Below, one piece after another: positions 27,288 through 37,312 of a DNA stretch of 64,000 nucleotides. Location: NCBI GenBank assembly GCA_017448185.1, contig JAFSLX010000008.1, positions 1-64,000 of the forward strand, in the 5' to 3' direction. The translations under genes were made by a program, and so were the position numbers. The stretch comes from Bacteroidales bacterium (GTDB taxonomy: Bacteria; Bacteroidota; Bacteroidia; Bacteroidales; P3). The stretch's first letter is position 1. Each line of letters begins with the position of its first letter. Under the pieces are notes generated by a model, which saw only the letters and a program-made list of their open reading frames with translations, was not told the origin of the DNA and did not search any database.

Positions 27288-27793
27288 AGGCTTTTCAGTA
27301 TTTTGTTTCTTGTATGCCGCACGCCGGCACCCAATTCCGCGGGCTCTATCATAAGCAGACTTTGGCGCAGTTCGCCCAATAGTTCAGGGTAGGGGAGGCT
27401 CAACGTATAGGCCAGCTTGATGCACAGCGACCGTACACCGTAAGGCTCTTCGGGCATCATCAGGTGAGCCATACAGAAGTCGAGCAGGTTAACATAGTAT
27501 TCCGGTACATTATCGACATTGGTGGTCGACCACTCGAGTTTTTCTAACAGTGCAAGAGTAATGCGTCGTAACGATGTATCATCCGTTGTGATGGCCAACA
27601 CGACCAATGCCTCGCGATGTTTGGCAATATGGTGGTTGTCTGTTTTAGGCAGGTGCGTCAGTGCCCATGCCGAGTGCACTGCCTCGTCGCGATCTTCGCC
27701 CATCATGGCCTCGAAAAGACCATCCCTAAAAACCGCATTTTCATGCGCCCTATGGGCAATGGCCTTTATTTCGTCAATGTGCATCGTTGCCAT
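27284..27793 (-). CDS. Helical-repeat protein of unknown function
   Basis: 169 residues from the ATG at 27793 (MATMHIDEIK); a start at 27826 would overlap the upstream aminotransferase gene. The predicted structure is entirely helical and HEAT-like (DEAVHSAWALTHLP, SLRRITLALLEKLEW, PYGVRSLCIKLAYTLS). No catalytic motif is visible. Translation is coupled to the AlkD-like gene by an ATGA overlap, so a role with it is possible but unproven. Confidence 0.7.
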   Translation of the reverse strand: MATMHIDEIKAIAHRAHENAVFRDGLFEAMMGEDRDEAVHSAWALTHLPKTDNHHIAKHREALVVLAITTDDTSLRRITLALLEKLEWSTTNVDNVPEYYVNLLDFCMAHLMMPEEPYGVRSLCIKLAYTLSLPYPELLGELRQSLLMIEPAELGAGVRHTRNKILKSL

Positions 27794-27803
27794 AAGTGAT
27801 TCC

Positions 27804-28961
27804 CTATTCGTTGATAGAGTCGGCAATCCTGCTTAATGCGTCGATAAGTATCGAGCGTGGGCAACCGAGGTTGAGACGGAAGCAGCATTCGTATTTGCCG
27901 CCGCCGAAAGTGGTGCCATCGTTGAGGGCTACTTTGGCCTCGTTGAGGAGCTTTTGCTTGAGTTGCTCGTGGGTCAGTCCATAGCCACTGAAATCGAGCC
28001 AGGCAAGGTAGGATGCTTCTGGTAGCACAACCTTCACCTTGGGCATTCTCTCCTGCAGGAACCGGTCGAGTGTTTTCACATTTTCGCTCAGGTATTCAAG
28101 CATCTGCCGCAACCACTCACCGCCCTGTGCAAAAGCAGCTTCGGCGGCTGTGAAAGCGAAGATGTTGCCACCCGCCACTCCAAGGGCATCGAGCCAGCCG
28201 AAGAAGCGCTTTCTCAGTGCCTCGTCGACGATATAACATACCGAGGAACCCAGTCCGGCAATGTTGAAGGTCTTGCTGGGGGCCATGAAAGTGATGCCTT
28301 TGCTGCTGACTGTGCCGTAGCTCACATGCTGGTGACCAGGCAGTGTGAGGTCGGCATGAATCTCGTCGCTGATGACGAGGACATTGTGCTTTTCGCAGAT
28401 GTCGGCTATTTTCGTCAGCACCTCCGTGCCCCATACAGTACCGGCTGGGTTGTGCGGATTGCTCATGATGAACACCTTGCAGCGTTCGGCTTTGCGCTCA
28501 AAGTCGTCGAAGTCTATCTCAAATCGGCCATTGGTGATGCGTAAAGGAGAACACACCAGCGTACGTCCGCTATCCTTCGGCAAGTTGAGGAATGGCGGAT
28601 AGACGGGCGTGGTCACCAGCACACGGTCGCCCGGTTGCGTCAGGCAGAGCAGTGCGTATGCGATACCCGCCACGATGCCGGGGATGAAGTGTAGCTCTTG
28701 CTTGGTAGCCTGTATGTTGTAGTGCTTTTCGAGCCACATGGTGACGGCCTGCCAGTAGCCCTCCGAGGGCATTGTGTAGCCCAGCACCTCGTGGTCGCAG
28801 CGGTGGCGGATGGCCTCCATCACGAAGTCGGGCGAGCGGAAGTCCATATCAGCCACCCACATGGGTGTCACGTCTCCGCGTCCGTACATGGCCTGCAGGG
28901 CATCCCATTTGAAGCAGTCGGTTCCCCGCCGATCGATAATTTCGTCAAAGTTGTATTGCAT
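27804..28961 (-). CDS. PLP-dependent aminotransferase / cystathionine beta-lyase, MalY-PatB type
   Basis: 385 residues, fold-type I PLP enzyme. It begins with the MalY/PatB hallmark (FDEIIDRRGTDCFKWD, then PMWVADMDF). The PLP-binding lysine lies in APSKTFNIAGL, and SNPHNPAGTVW and ISDEIHADL hold the Asn and Asp contacts. Family members cleave cystathionine to homocysteine, or S-cysteine conjugates (C-S lyase). First sizeable gene after the GNAT gene on this transcript. Confidence 0.92.
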   Translation of the reverse strand: MQYNFDEIIDRRGTDCFKWDALQAMYGRGDVTPMWVADMDFRSPDFVMEAIRHRCDHEVLGYTMPSEGYWQAVTMWLEKHYNIQATKQELHFIPGIVAGIAYALLCLTQPGDRVLVTTPVYPPFLNLPKDSGRTLVCSPLRITNGRFEIDFDDFERKAERCKVFIMSNPHNPAGTVWGTEVLTKIADICEKHNVLVISDEIHADLTLPGHQHVSYGTVSSKGITFMAPSKTFNIAGLGSSVCYIVDEALRKRFFGWLDALGVAGGNIFAFTAAEAAFAQGGEWLRQMLEYLSENVKTLDRFLQERMPKVKVVLPEASYLAWLDFSGYGLTHEQLKQKLLNEAKVALNDGTTFGGGKYECCFRLNLGCPRSILIDALSRIADSINE

Positions 28962-28978
28962 ATTGTTCTATTAATAGT

Positions 28979-29260
28979 TTACAAAGGACAACTCAAGGGA
29001 CTTGTTATTTCGCAGCCTCGGTTGCGTGCCAGCCACAGAAGTGCATACGAACATGTTGCCTCCACTCTGCCGCCTCTTTTCTCAATCTCCTCCACGGCCC
29101 TGCGTACCAATTCTGCCGCAATCCCTTGACCGCGAAGCTTGTCGTCGACATACGTGTGGTTGATGACATACACGCCATCCCTCTCGGGAAATGTTACTTC
29201 GCCCACTTCTTCGTTGTTTTCCACAACGGCTATCCTGTTTTTGTAGGTGATGTATTCCAT
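28979..29260 (-). CDS. Small GNAT N-acetyltransferase (YjdJ-like)
   Basis: 93 residues, the size of the short single-domain GNAT_2 family. The acetyl-CoA-binding loop is DDKLRGQGIAAELVRRAV (residues about 39-56). A TYVDD strand precedes it. Substrate unknown. It lies 17 bases before the MalY/PatB-like gene and is the first gene downstream of the -7 motif at 29320-29327. Confidence 0.88.
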   Translation of the reverse strand: MEYITYKNRIAVVENNEEVGEVTFPERDGVYVINHTYVDDKLRGQGIAAELVRRAVEEIEKRGGRVEATCSYALLWLARNRGCEITSPLSCPL

Positions 29261-29319
29261 GGTTATATGTTAGAGGTTATAGGTTGTTATCGTCAATTCT
29301 TTACATCATAAACACGCCG

Positions 29320-29327
29320 CAAATATA
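29320..29327 (-). promoter_or_regulatory. Bacteroidota -7 element (TATATTTG) for the acetyltransferase operon
   Basis: TATATTTG on the minus strand, 60 bases upstream of the acetyltransferase ATG. It probably drives the run of four genes ending at 26637. Confidence 0.45.
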
Positions 29328-29415
29328 CGAACTTTTTGGCAATTAGTTCCAGAAATGTGACTTTTCATCGTTTTTCTTCTGTTTGACCTACTCCAACAGT
29401 ATCGTACGGCATTCT

Positions 29416-29470
29416 GTTGTTCAGTCGTTGTTCAGTCATTGTTCAGTTGTGGTTCAGTCGCGAATTGAAC
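29416..29470. repeat. GTTGTTC-type element, copy D (one arm only)
   Basis: Four successive 11-bp units (GTTGTTCAGTC, GTTGTTCAGTC, ATTGTTCAGTT, GTGGTTCAGTC) fill 29416-29459, but no complementary arm follows; only a remnant (attgaac, 29464-29470) remains. A degenerate or half copy in the 440-base divergent gap 29261-29700, which also holds the two promoters described and otherwise nothing recognised. Confidence 0.85.
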
Positions 29471-29602
29471 ATGTGGAGAGCAAATATCGAGTACCGAGCG
29501 GCCAAAGACATGCGTTGCGTGGGCTAACGAGAAAGGGTTGTGGCCGGGAAGTGATGGTTGGGAGCGGTGGTTGAAAATTTGTTCGGAAAAATAGGGAATT
29601 AT

Positions 29603-29636
29603 TTTGTGCCCGAATCCGAAAAAATATGTATCTTTG
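29603..29636 (+). promoter_or_regulatory. Promoter of gyrA (TTTG - 22 nt - TATCTTTG)
   Basis: A -33-like TTTG at 29603-29606 and a perfect TAnnTTTG at 29629-29636 are 22 nt apart, 64 bases before the gyrA ATG. The tolC promoter has the same spacing. Confidence 0.6.
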
Positions 29637-29700
29637 TATTTTGTATCACTCAGGTGAGGAAGTATAAAATATTAGAAAACAATATAATTAATAATAACAG

Positions 29701-32244
29701 ATGGCTTTAGAGAACGAAAAAATAACGCGTGTGGACATCGAGCAGACGATGAAGACGGCCTATATCGACTATGCCATGTCGGTTATTGTGGCACGTGCAT
29801 TGCCCGACGTGCGCGACGGCTTCAAGCCTGTGCATCGCCGCATCCTCTACTCGATGAACGAGAACGGTATTCTATACAACACTCCTACCAAGAAGTCGGC
29901 TCGTATCGTGGGCGATGTGATGGGTAAATACCACCCCCATGGCGACTCGTCGATCTATGGTGCTCTGGTGCGTCTGGCCCAGGACTGGTCGATGCGCTAC
30001 ACGCTGGTCGACGGTCAGGGTAACTTCGGTTCGATTGACGGCGATTCGCCTGCCGCCATGCGTTATACCGAGGCCCGCCTGAAGCAGATTTCGAACGAGC
30101 TGGTGGCCGACATCGACAAGAACACGGTCGACATGGTGCCGACTTACGACAACGAGGGCGAGGAGCCCAGCGTATTGCCCGCCAAGCTGCCCAACCTGCT
30201 TATCAACGGTTCGAACGGTATCGCCGTAGGTATGGCTACCAATATGCCCACCCATAACCTCACCGAGGTGCTCAACGGATGTATTGCTTTCATCGAGAAC
30301 AGCGACATTACTATCGACGAGCTGATGCAGTATGTGAAGGCACCCGACTTCCCGCTGGGCGGCATCATTTACGGCTACAACGGTGTGAAAGAGGCATACA
30401 ATACGGGTCGCGGCAGCATCATCATCCGTGCCATTACCGAAATCGAAGAGGATTCGAAGGGCCGCAACATGATTGTGGCTTCGACCATTCCTTACGGTGT
30501 CAACAAGTCGGAGATGATCAAGAAGACCGCCGAACTGGTGAAAGCCGGCAAGATTGAAGGCATCACCGACATCCGCGACGAGAGCGACAAGGATGGCATC
30601 CGAGTGGTCTATGTACTGCGCCACGATGTGGTTCCCAACGTAATCCTCAACAAGCTCTTCCAGTTCACCGAGCTGCAGAGCAGTTTTGCGGTGAACAACA
30701 TTGCCTTGGTGCACGGCCGTCCGCAGCTGTTGAACCTCAAGCAGCTCATCCAATACTTCGTGGAGCATCGCGAAGAGGTGGTGACACGCCGCACGCAGTT
30801 CGAGATGGACGAGGCTATGAAGCGCGCCCACATCCTTGAAGGCCTGTTGCGCGCCATCGACATTATCGACGAGATTGTTGCCCTCATCAAGGCCAGCAAG
30901 AGCCCTGAAGATGCCCGTTTAGGCCTGATGGAGAAGTTCGGCTTCAGCGACCCGCAGAGCCGCGCCATCGTCGATATGCGCCTCGCACAGCTCACCGGTC
31001 TGAATCACCAGAAGCTGCAGGACGAATACGACGAGAAATTGCGCTTCATTGAGCGTTGCAAAGAAATTCTCGGCGACCACAATGTGCTGATGGAAGTGAT
31101 TAAAGGCGAACTTATTGAGTTGCGTGAGAAATACGGTGACGAGCGTCGCACGATTATAAAATACGATGCTGCTGGTTTCCGCATTGAGGATACCATCCCC
31201 GACGAGCAGGTGGTGATCACCATCAGTCATAAGGGCTACATCAAGCGTACACCGCTGACCGAATATCGCACACAGAGCCGTGGCGGTGTAGGGTCGAAAG
31301 GAAGCTCGGTCCGCAGCGAGGATTTTGTGGAACATATCTTCACCTGCACCAACCACAACTACTTGCTGTTCTTCACCGAGAAAGGCCGTTGCTACTGGAT
31401 GCGTGCTTTCGAGGTGCCCGAAGGCGAGAAGAACACCAAGGGCCGTCCGATACTGAACTGTATCAATATCGAACCCGACGACAAGGTGAAAGCATACGTC
31501 AATGTCGAGACACTTTCGGATGCCGAATATGTTGGCAACCACTATATTGTGATGTGCACGAAGAACGGCATTGTGAAGAAGACACCGCTGGAGGCCTATT
31601 CACGTCCGCGTACCAATGGTATCATTGCCATCGGTATCCGTGAGGGCGACGAACTGCTCACCGCCTGCCTTACCAACGGCGAGAGCTATATGCTGATTGC
31701 CTCGAAGAAGGGCAAGGTGATGATTTGCCCCGAGAAGGAGTTCCGTTCGATGGGACGCGGCGCTTCGGGCGTGAAGGGTATGGACCTGGACGGCGAGGAC
31801 GATGCCGCCATCGAAATGCTCTGCCTGCCGACCGAGGAGGAGAACCTGCTGGTGGTCACCGAGCATGGCTATGGCAAGCGTTCGGCATTGGCCGACTATC
31901 GTGCCACAGTGCACCGCGGCGGCAAAGGCGTGAAGGCTATGCAAATTACCGAGAAGACTGGCCCGCTGGTGGCAGTGACCAATGTGACCGACGACCACGA
32001 CCTCATGATCATCAACCGTTCGGGTATCACCATCCGCATGAAGGTGAGCGATTTGCGCGTGCTCGGACGTGCCACACAGGGTGTAAAACTCATTGACTTG
32101 CGCGGCAAGGACTATATTGCCTCGATTACCAAGGTTCCGACCGAAAACGAAGAGGAAAATGCCGTCGAGCAAGAAAATATTGCAACGGATAGCAATAATG
32201 AGAGCGTTGCCGGTACTAATGAAGAAAACAACAATCAAGAATAG
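29701..32244 (+). CDS. gyrA: DNA gyrase subunit A
   Basis: 847 residues. It cuts and rejoins DNA to introduce negative supercoils, with GyrB supplying ATPase activity. The winged-helix/tower part spans about 30-510, with catalytic Tyr122 in AMRYTEARL, at the same number as in E. coli. The C-terminal beta-pinwheel follows, with the GyrA-box-like [10 protein letters not shown]. In the quinolone region [10 protein letters not shown], position 83 is Ser and position 87 is Gly (Asp in E. coli). The acidic, Asn-rich tail (ENNNQE) is typical. Confidence 0.97.
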   Translation: MALENEKITRVDIEQTMKTAYIDYAMSVIVARALPDVRDGFKPVHRRILYSMNENGILYNTPTKKSARIVGDVMGKYHPHGDSSIYGALVRLAQDWSMRYTLVDGQGNFGSIDGDSPAAMRYTEARLKQISNELVADIDKNTVDMVPTYDNEGEEPSVLPAKLPNLLINGSNGIAVGMATNMPTHNLTEVLNGCIAFIENSDITIDELMQYVKAPDFPLGGIIYGYNGVKEAYNTGRGSIIIRAITEIEEDSKGRNMIVASTIPYGVNKSEMIKKTAELVKAGKIEGITDIRDESDKDGIRVVYVLRHDVVPNVILNKLFQFTELQSSFAVNNIALVHGRPQLLNLKQLIQYFVEHREEVVTRRTQFEMDEAMKRAHILEGLLRAIDIIDEIVALIKASKSPEDARLGLMEKFGFSDPQSRAIVDMRLAQLTGLNHQKLQDEYDEKLRFIERCKEILGDHNVLMEVIKGELIELREKYGDERRTIIKYDAAGFRIEDTIPDEQVVITISHKGYIKRTPLTEYRTQSRGGVGSKGSSVRSEDFVEHIFTCTNHNYLLFFTEKGRCYWMRAFEVPEGEKNTKGRPILNCINIEPDDKVKAYVNVETLSDAEYVGNHYIVMCTKNGIVKKTPLEAYSRPRTNGIIAIGIREGDELLTACLTNGESYMLIASKKGKVMICPEKEFRSMGRGASGVKGMDLDGEDDAAIEMLCLPTEEENLLVVTEHGYGKRSALADYRATVHRGGKGVKAMQITEKTGPLVAVTNVTDDHDLMIINRSGITIRMKVSDLRVLGRATQGVKLIDLRGKDYIASITKVPTENEEENAVEQENIATDSNNESVAGTNEENNNQE

Positions 32245-32269
32245 TAATAACCTTAAAAAAATTTCAAAA

Positions 32270-33499
32270 ATGAAGATGAAGAAACTTAGCATCATTCTGG
32301 CCTTCACCGCGCTGACCGTCGGCGCGAATGCACAGACATTGAATGTGCAGAGTGCCATCCAGGATTTGAAGAAAAACTACCTTAAAAAGGCAAAAACCGA
32401 AATCGATGCGGCCTGCGCTCACGAAAGTACCAAGGACGATGCAAAGACCTGGTGCTACAAGGGTTTGATTTATAGCCGTATTGGAGGCGAGGTAACCAAC
32501 CCCAAATCGAAATTCAAAGATTTGGCTCCCGACTGGGCCGAGCAGGCTTATGCCGCTGCTTTGGAGTGCAAGCGTCTCGACAAAACCAACGAGTATGCCA
32601 ACGAGAACAACTCGGTGTTCCGCTTCGTCGGCAACGAGTACTATTCGCGTGCCACCGAGCAGTACAATGCCCAGAAGTATGCCGAGGCCATCCAGGATGC
32701 CGAGAAAGCAATCGAGATGTTCAACAACTCGGGTGACTCGAAGTTTGCCGGCGAGAGCATGTACATTGCCGGTATCAGCGCCAAAGCCTTGAAAGATAAC
32801 GAAGGGGTGAAGAAGTACTTCAACCAGCTGGTCCGCAAGCGCACCGACAAGAACTTTGTCTATCGTACGCTCTTCAACATCTATAAGGAAGAGGGCAACA
32901 AGGATCAGGCCATGAAGATTGCTACCAGCTACAAGAAGAACCATAAGGACGACTACAACGCCTACCTGCTGATGGCTGAAGGCTACCTGTTGGACGAGAA
33001 CCTCGAGCAGGGCAAGGAGATGATCAATGCCGCCCTCGAGCTCACCAAAAACGATGCCAACCTCTATCCCCAACTGCTCGGTCAGGCTGCCGCCATCCTC
33101 GAGCTCACCAAGGACTATGAGGGTGCCGAGGCTAAATACCGCGAGTCGCTGACCTTGAACCCCACCCAGTTCGAATCGAACTTCGGCATGGGCAAGATGG
33201 TGTTTAACCGTGCTGTTGACAAACTTGAAGCCGCCAATGCAGTGCCCGAGACCGACGAGTCGGGTCTGTACGACAAGCTTCTTGGCGAGGCTAACGAATT
33301 CTTCGGCCAGTCGATTCCTTACTTTACCGCTGCTATCAACTACATCGATGGTCTTCCCAACGAGGATGCCAAGAAAGCCCAGCGTGCCAACCTCTTCAAT
33401 TGTCTGCAGGCTCTCAACCAGGTGTATGCCCGCCTCGAGAGATACGACGACATGAAGGTTGTCAAAGCCCGTATGGACGAAATCCAGAAGGCCCAGTAA
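32270..33499 (+). CDS. Exported TPR-repeat protein
   Basis: 409 residues from the ATG at 32270 (MKMKKLSIILAFTALTVGANAQ, a signal peptide); the frame is open further upstream inside gyrA but the signal peptide decides the start. Several tetratricopeptide repeats are visible (AEAIQDAEKAIEMF; GESMYIAGISAKAL; AEAKYRESLTLNPTQFESNFGMG). Probably periplasmic and protein-binding. It lies 25 bases after gyrA, and a strong terminator follows. The partner is unknown. Confidence 0.82.
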   Translation: MKMKKLSIILAFTALTVGANAQTLNVQSAIQDLKKNYLKKAKTEIDAACAHESTKDDAKTWCYKGLIYSRIGGEVTNPKSKFKDLAPDWAEQAYAAALECKRLDKTNEYANENNSVFRFVGNEYYSRATEQYNAQKYAEAIQDAEKAIEMFNNSGDSKFAGESMYIAGISAKALKDNEGVKKYFNQLVRKRTDKNFVYRTLFNIYKEEGNKDQAMKIATSYKKNHKDDYNAYLLMAEGYLLDENLEQGKEMINAALELTKNDANLYPQLLGQAAAILELTKDYEGAEAKYRESLTLNPTQFESNFGMGKMVFNRAVDKLEAANAVPETDESGLYDKLLGEANEFFGQSIPYFTAAINYIDGLPNEDAKKAQRANLFNCLQALNQVYARLERYDDMKVVKARMDEIQKAQ

Positions 33500-33520
33500 T
33501 CAATCAGACGAGATTGTTTT

Positions 33521-33552
33521 AAGGTGCATCTGCAAGGATGCACCTTTTTTTT
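33521..33552 (+). terminator. Rho-independent terminator after the gyrA-TPR unit
   Basis: A perfect 10-bp stem aaggtgcatc/gatgcacctt (33521-33530, 33537-33546), loop 33531-33536, followed by T's to 33552, 22 bases after the TPR gene stop. Confidence 0.92.
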
Positions 33553-33553
33553 G

Positions 33554-33607
33554 TTTCCAAATGCAATAAAATAAGCCAGTATGTGTTATTATAATATTGT
33601 TTGGAAA
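33554..33607 (+). promoter_or_regulatory. Inverted repeat just upstream of the receptor start codon
   Basis: tttccaaa (33554-33561) plus caat pairs with attg plus tttggaaa (33596-33607), with a 2-nt bulge. The right arm ends four bases before the GTG start. It could be an operator or an RNA stem that hides the start site. Inference only. Confidence 0.35.
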
Positions 33608-33611
33608 TTAA

Positions 33612-36071
33612 GTGAAGAAAATACTATATATTCTCCTCCTCACATTAGTGATAGGCCAGGCCATGGGACAGGGGATTGTTGAAGGTGTGGTAACAGATGC
33701 CGCCAACAATCACCGCCTTGAGTTTGTGAATGTGGGTGTGATGGGGAAGAGTGTTGGTACGGTGACAAATGTCCGTGGGTTTTATCAGTTGCGTCTGTCA
33801 GAGACCGATAGTCTGACGTTGCGTTTTTCTTTTACAGGTTACGAGCCCCAGGAGCATCGTGTCTTTTTGGAGCATGGAAAGACGGTGCGAGTGAACGTGT
33901 CACTCAAACAGGTAGCGCAGCAGTTGCAGGCTGTGGAGGTTAACGACGAGAAAAGCAGACAGAGCAGCTTTACCCAGATTGAGGTGCAGAAATTGGAAAG
34001 TGCTGTGGGACCGACAGGTGGGGTGGAGGCGCTGATCAAAATGCTGCCCGATGTGAGTTCACATAATGAGTTGTCGAGCCAGTACTCGGTCCGCGGTGGT
34101 TCGTTTGACGAGAATCTGGTTTATATCAACGATATTGAGATTTTCCGTCCGATGTTAATCCGCAGCGGGCAGCAGGAAGGCCTGAGTATCATCAACCCCG
34201 ATTTGGTCGATTACATCCTTTTTTCGCCGGGTGGATTCGATGCCACCTATGGCGATAAACTTTCGTCGGTGCTTGACATCACCTACAGTCGTCCACAGCA
34301 GTTCAAGGCCAAGATCAGTGGCAGTCTGCTGGGTGCATCGGCTTCGGCTCAGGGCAGGGTAGGAGAGCGTTTTAGCTATGCAGTTGCCCTCCGCCAACAC
34401 AGTAACCGATATATTCTTGGCAGCATGGATACTAAAGGTCGTTACACCACGAGCTACACTGATATCCAGTCCATCTTCGGGTATCATGTCAACGATAAGC
34501 TCGACCTGAGTGCCATGGCCATTTGGACAAGAAATGTATACGGCCTTGTGCCCGAAAGTGCGACCACCACCTTCGGCACTTTCTTCCAGCCGCTTGTGCT
34601 GAATGTCTATTTCGACGGTCAGGAACAGGATAAGTACAATACGCTGCTGGGCTCGTTCTTAGCCGATTATCATCCTGACGACGACTGGACATTTAAGAAC
34701 AGCATTTCGGTGCAGCATGTCAACGAAAGTGAGCGATTCGATGTACAAAGCCAGTACTGGCTGTATGAACTTGGTATGGGTGAGAGTGCTGGCGATACCA
34801 TGATGTTCGACCGTGGTGTGGGAACCTTCCTTGAACATGCCCGCAACCGTCTTGTGACCGATATTTTTACGGCCAACCTGCGTGCTATACGTCAAGTCAA
34901 GCTTGGTACATGGACCACAGGTCTCACAGCGCAATTGGAGCAAATCGACGACCACCTGCGTGAATGGAAGTGGGTCGATTCAGCAGGTTATCCTTTGCCA
35001 TACGTACCGACGATACCTGGCGATAGTTCGATGATGCCAGTCAATCCCATTTTGCAGCAATATGTAAATTCGAACAATACGATGCAGACGTGGCGAGTTG
35101 CTACATATACCCAACGTGAACTGAACTTTGTTACCCGAAAGAATGCCGAGTTAAAAGTGCTGCTTGGCCTCAGGGCACATGTGTATGAAAGTACGATGGA
35201 GAGCAACGGTGTGTCGGGACAAACGAAACCGCACCTGATGCTCAGTCCCCGAGTGAGTGTCAATTATAAACCGAAATGGGAGAAGGATTTCCTATTCAGG
35301 TTGGCGACAGGTATTTATCATCAAGCACCGTTCTATCGCGAATATCGTCGTGACGATGGAACACTCCAGCCCAACCTGAAGCCGCAGACCTCGTATCAGG
35401 CCATGGCCACCGCCGATTGGAACCTGCGCATCTGGGACAAACCATTCAAGATAACTGCTGATATCTATTACAAATATATTACCGACCTTATTCCCTATAC
35501 CGTAGACAACCTTCGCATCCGATATATGCCCGATGCATCGGCCGTGGGCTACACCACAGGACTTAGTTTGCGAATCAATGGCGAACTAATTGAAGGTCTT
35601 GAGTCGTGGGCCAGTTTCTCGCTAATGCAAGCCCGACAGGATATTGATGGAGACGGTCTGGGATGGTTGCCACGTCCCACGGACCAACGTCTTTCCTTCA
35701 AGGTTTTCCTGCAGGACAATATCCCTGATATGCCATGGTGGCGTATGAGCCTTAACCTTATCTATGGCACTGGTACCCCTGTCCATGCTCCTTACCACAC
35801 CGTGTCGGGCTATACCGAGCGGCTGCCGTCCTATTACCGTATTGATTGGGGAAATACCATCCAGTTCTCTCAAATTGAAAGCCTCAAAAACACTCGACTC
35901 ATGCAATTTGTTGACGATATCCAGATTTCGCTCGAAGTATTTAACCTATTCAATTTCCGAAATGTAATATCCTATCTTTGGGTGTCGGACTATGAGAATC
36001 GTTCTTATCCTGTCCCCAATTACCTCACTGCGCGTCAACTTAATCTTAAAGTCACCGTATTGTTCCGATGA
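33612..36071 (+). CDS. TonB-dependent outer-membrane receptor with carboxypeptidase-regulatory-like domain
   Basis: 819 residues from a GTG at 33612, with a signal peptide (VKKILYILLLTLVIGQAMGQ). A CarboxypepD_reg-like beta-sandwich (GIVEGVVTDAANNHRLEFVNV, about 22-105) precedes the plug (VEALIKMLPDVSSHNELSSQYSVRGG, VYINDIEIF) and a 22-strand-type barrel ending ARQLNLKVTVLFR. Such receptors import large ligands using TonB energy. There is no SusD gene beside it, so it is not a SusC/D pair. It overlaps the M16 homologue by four bases. Confidence 0.9.
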   Translation: MKKILYILLLTLVIGQAMGQGIVEGVVTDAANNHRLEFVNVGVMGKSVGTVTNVRGFYQLRLSETDSLTLRFSFTGYEPQEHRVFLEHGKTVRVNVSLKQVAQQLQAVEVNDEKSRQSSFTQIEVQKLESAVGPTGGVEALIKMLPDVSSHNELSSQYSVRGGSFDENLVYINDIEIFRPMLIRSGQQEGLSIINPDLVDYILFSPGGFDATYGDKLSSVLDITYSRPQQFKAKISGSLLGASASAQGRVGERFSYAVALRQHSNRYILGSMDTKGRYTTSYTDIQSIFGYHVNDKLDLSAMAIWTRNVYGLVPESATTTFGTFFQPLVLNVYFDGQEQDKYNTLLGSFLADYHPDDDWTFKNSISVQHVNESERFDVQSQYWLYELGMGESAGDTMMFDRGVGTFLEHARNRLVTDIFTANLRAIRQVKLGTWTTGLTAQLEQIDDHLREWKWVDSAGYPLPYVPTIPGDSSMMPVNPILQQYVNSNNTMQTWRVATYTQRELNFVTRKNAELKVLLGLRAHVYESTMESNGVSGQTKPHLMLSPRVSVNYKPKWEKDFLFRLATGIYHQAPFYREYRRDDGTLQPNLKPQTSYQAMATADWNLRIWDKPFKITADIYYKYITDLIPYTVDNLRIRYMPDASAVGYTTGLSLRINGELIEGLESWASFSLMQARQDIDGDGLGWLPRPTDQRLSFKVFLQDNIPDMPWWRMSLNLIYGTGTPVHAPYHTVSGYTERLPSYYRIDWGNTIQFSQIESLKNTRLMQFVDDIQISLEVFNLFNFRNVISYLWVSDYENRSYPVPNYLTARQLNLKVTVLFR

Positions 36072-37312
36072 TTCATATACCTGCAATTGATTCTCTCCAG
36101 CCCAAACTATATCAGTTGGATAACGGAAACATGGTTTATTTGTTTCCAGACGGGGCATCCCCTTTGCTTAAACTTGATTTTCTTTTTGAAGCGGGAAGCG
36201 CCTATCAGCCGCAACCCCTCTGTGCTTCGGCGGCCAACCGACTCCTTACATGTGCCACTCAGCGTATGTCCCCTGAGCAAGTGTCTGAATTTATTGACCA
36301 TCGTGGCATTGTCATAGAGGCCAATCCCGACATTTTCCAGTCGGGAATCACCGTTTATACCCTTCGTCGACATGTTGACGACCTTTTCCCACTGCTTGAT
36401 GAGATGTTTAGACACCCTTCATTCCCCGATGAAGAGGTTAAACTCTGGTGTGGAAAACGGAAACAAGAACTATTGGCCAACCAGATGAAAACAGCGATGG
36501 TGGCTCGTCATTTGTTCTATGAGACACTTTTTGGCCTCAACCATCCTCTTGGTGCACATGCAATACCGTCAGATGCCGATGTGTTGAACCGACAAACGGT
36601 GGCCAGTTTCTTTAATCAACGCTATTGTGTGGGCAACATGACCATTGTAGCTTCCGGAGCAGTCGACAATAAGGTTCTTGATTACGTCAACCGCTTGTGG
36701 GGTAATACTTCTGCTGTTTCTTTGTCGCGTATCTCATTATCCCCGATGGAATCGGTAGCAGCCAGAAGAGAATCTCGAATAGATGATGCTGTCCAGACCT
36801 CACTGCGTATTGGCCGTGTATTACCTTTCAAGTGGAATGAGCTTGATTTGTCACGCTTTATGATACTCTCGACGGTTCTCGGTGGCTATTTCGGTTCCCG
36901 GCTCATGCAGACAATACGTGAAGAGAAAGGCTTTACCTATGGCATCTCGGCCCGCACACAACTTCATCGCGGTTGCATATTGTTCTATATCACAACAGAT
37001 GTTGCCCAAGGAACCGCTGATGAGGCAGAAGAGTGTATTTTTAAAGAGATGGATGTGTTATGCAAGGAACCTATTTCCACTCAAGAGTTTGATGTGGTCA
37101 AAAATGTCATTGCTGCTGATTTTATCCGCTCTGTCGATGGCGTTTTCGAACGCTCAGCACGTTTCTGTCAGATGCTTTCGTCCGATGTTTCCGAGCAGTT
37201 AACCGAAAATCTACATAATGCTTTGCAAAATACAACCGCCATACAGCTCGTTGAGCTTGCACGGCGGTTATTCTCTCGCAACAGCATGGTTATCTGTAGG
37301 ACAGGCGCTTAA
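36068..37312 (+). CDS. M16-family peptidase homologue without the zinc motif
   Basis: 414 residues, no signal peptide. The fold is recognisable from the second-half signature GSRLMQTIREEKGFTYGISA and from NVIAADFIRS. Active M16 enzymes carry HxxEH near the N-terminus; the matching helix here reads ASAANRLLTCATQ with no His or Glu. It therefore resembles the non-catalytic partner of processing-peptidase-type pairs. ATGA overlap with the receptor gene implies coupled expression. Its stop overlaps that of the convergent membrane-protein gene. Confidence 0.85.
   Translation: MIHIPAIDSLQPKLYQLDNGNMVYLFPDGASPLLKLDFLFEAGSAYQPQPLCASAANRLLTCATQRMSPEQVSEFIDHRGIVIEANPDIFQSGITVYTLRRHVDDLFPLLDEMFRHPSFPDEEVKLWCGKRKQELLANQMKTAMVARHLFYETLFGLNHPLGAHAIPSDADVLNRQTVASFFNQRYCVGNMTIVASGAVDNKVLDYVNRLWGNTSAVSLSRISLSPMESVAARRESRIDDAVQTSLRIGRVLPFKWNELDLSRFMILSTVLGGYFGSRLMQTIREEKGFTYGISARTQLHRGCILFYITTDVAQGTADEAEECIFKEMDVLCKEPISTQEFDVVKNVIAADFIRSVDGVFERSARFCQMLSSDVSEQLTENLHNALQNTTAIQLVELARRLFSRNSMVICRTGA

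Noticed and set aside
29941..29961. GyrA Gly87 as a quinolone-resistance mutation
   Set aside because: E. coli has Asp here, but this position varies between phyla and the neighbouring residues also differ. Without relatives it cannot be called a mutation.
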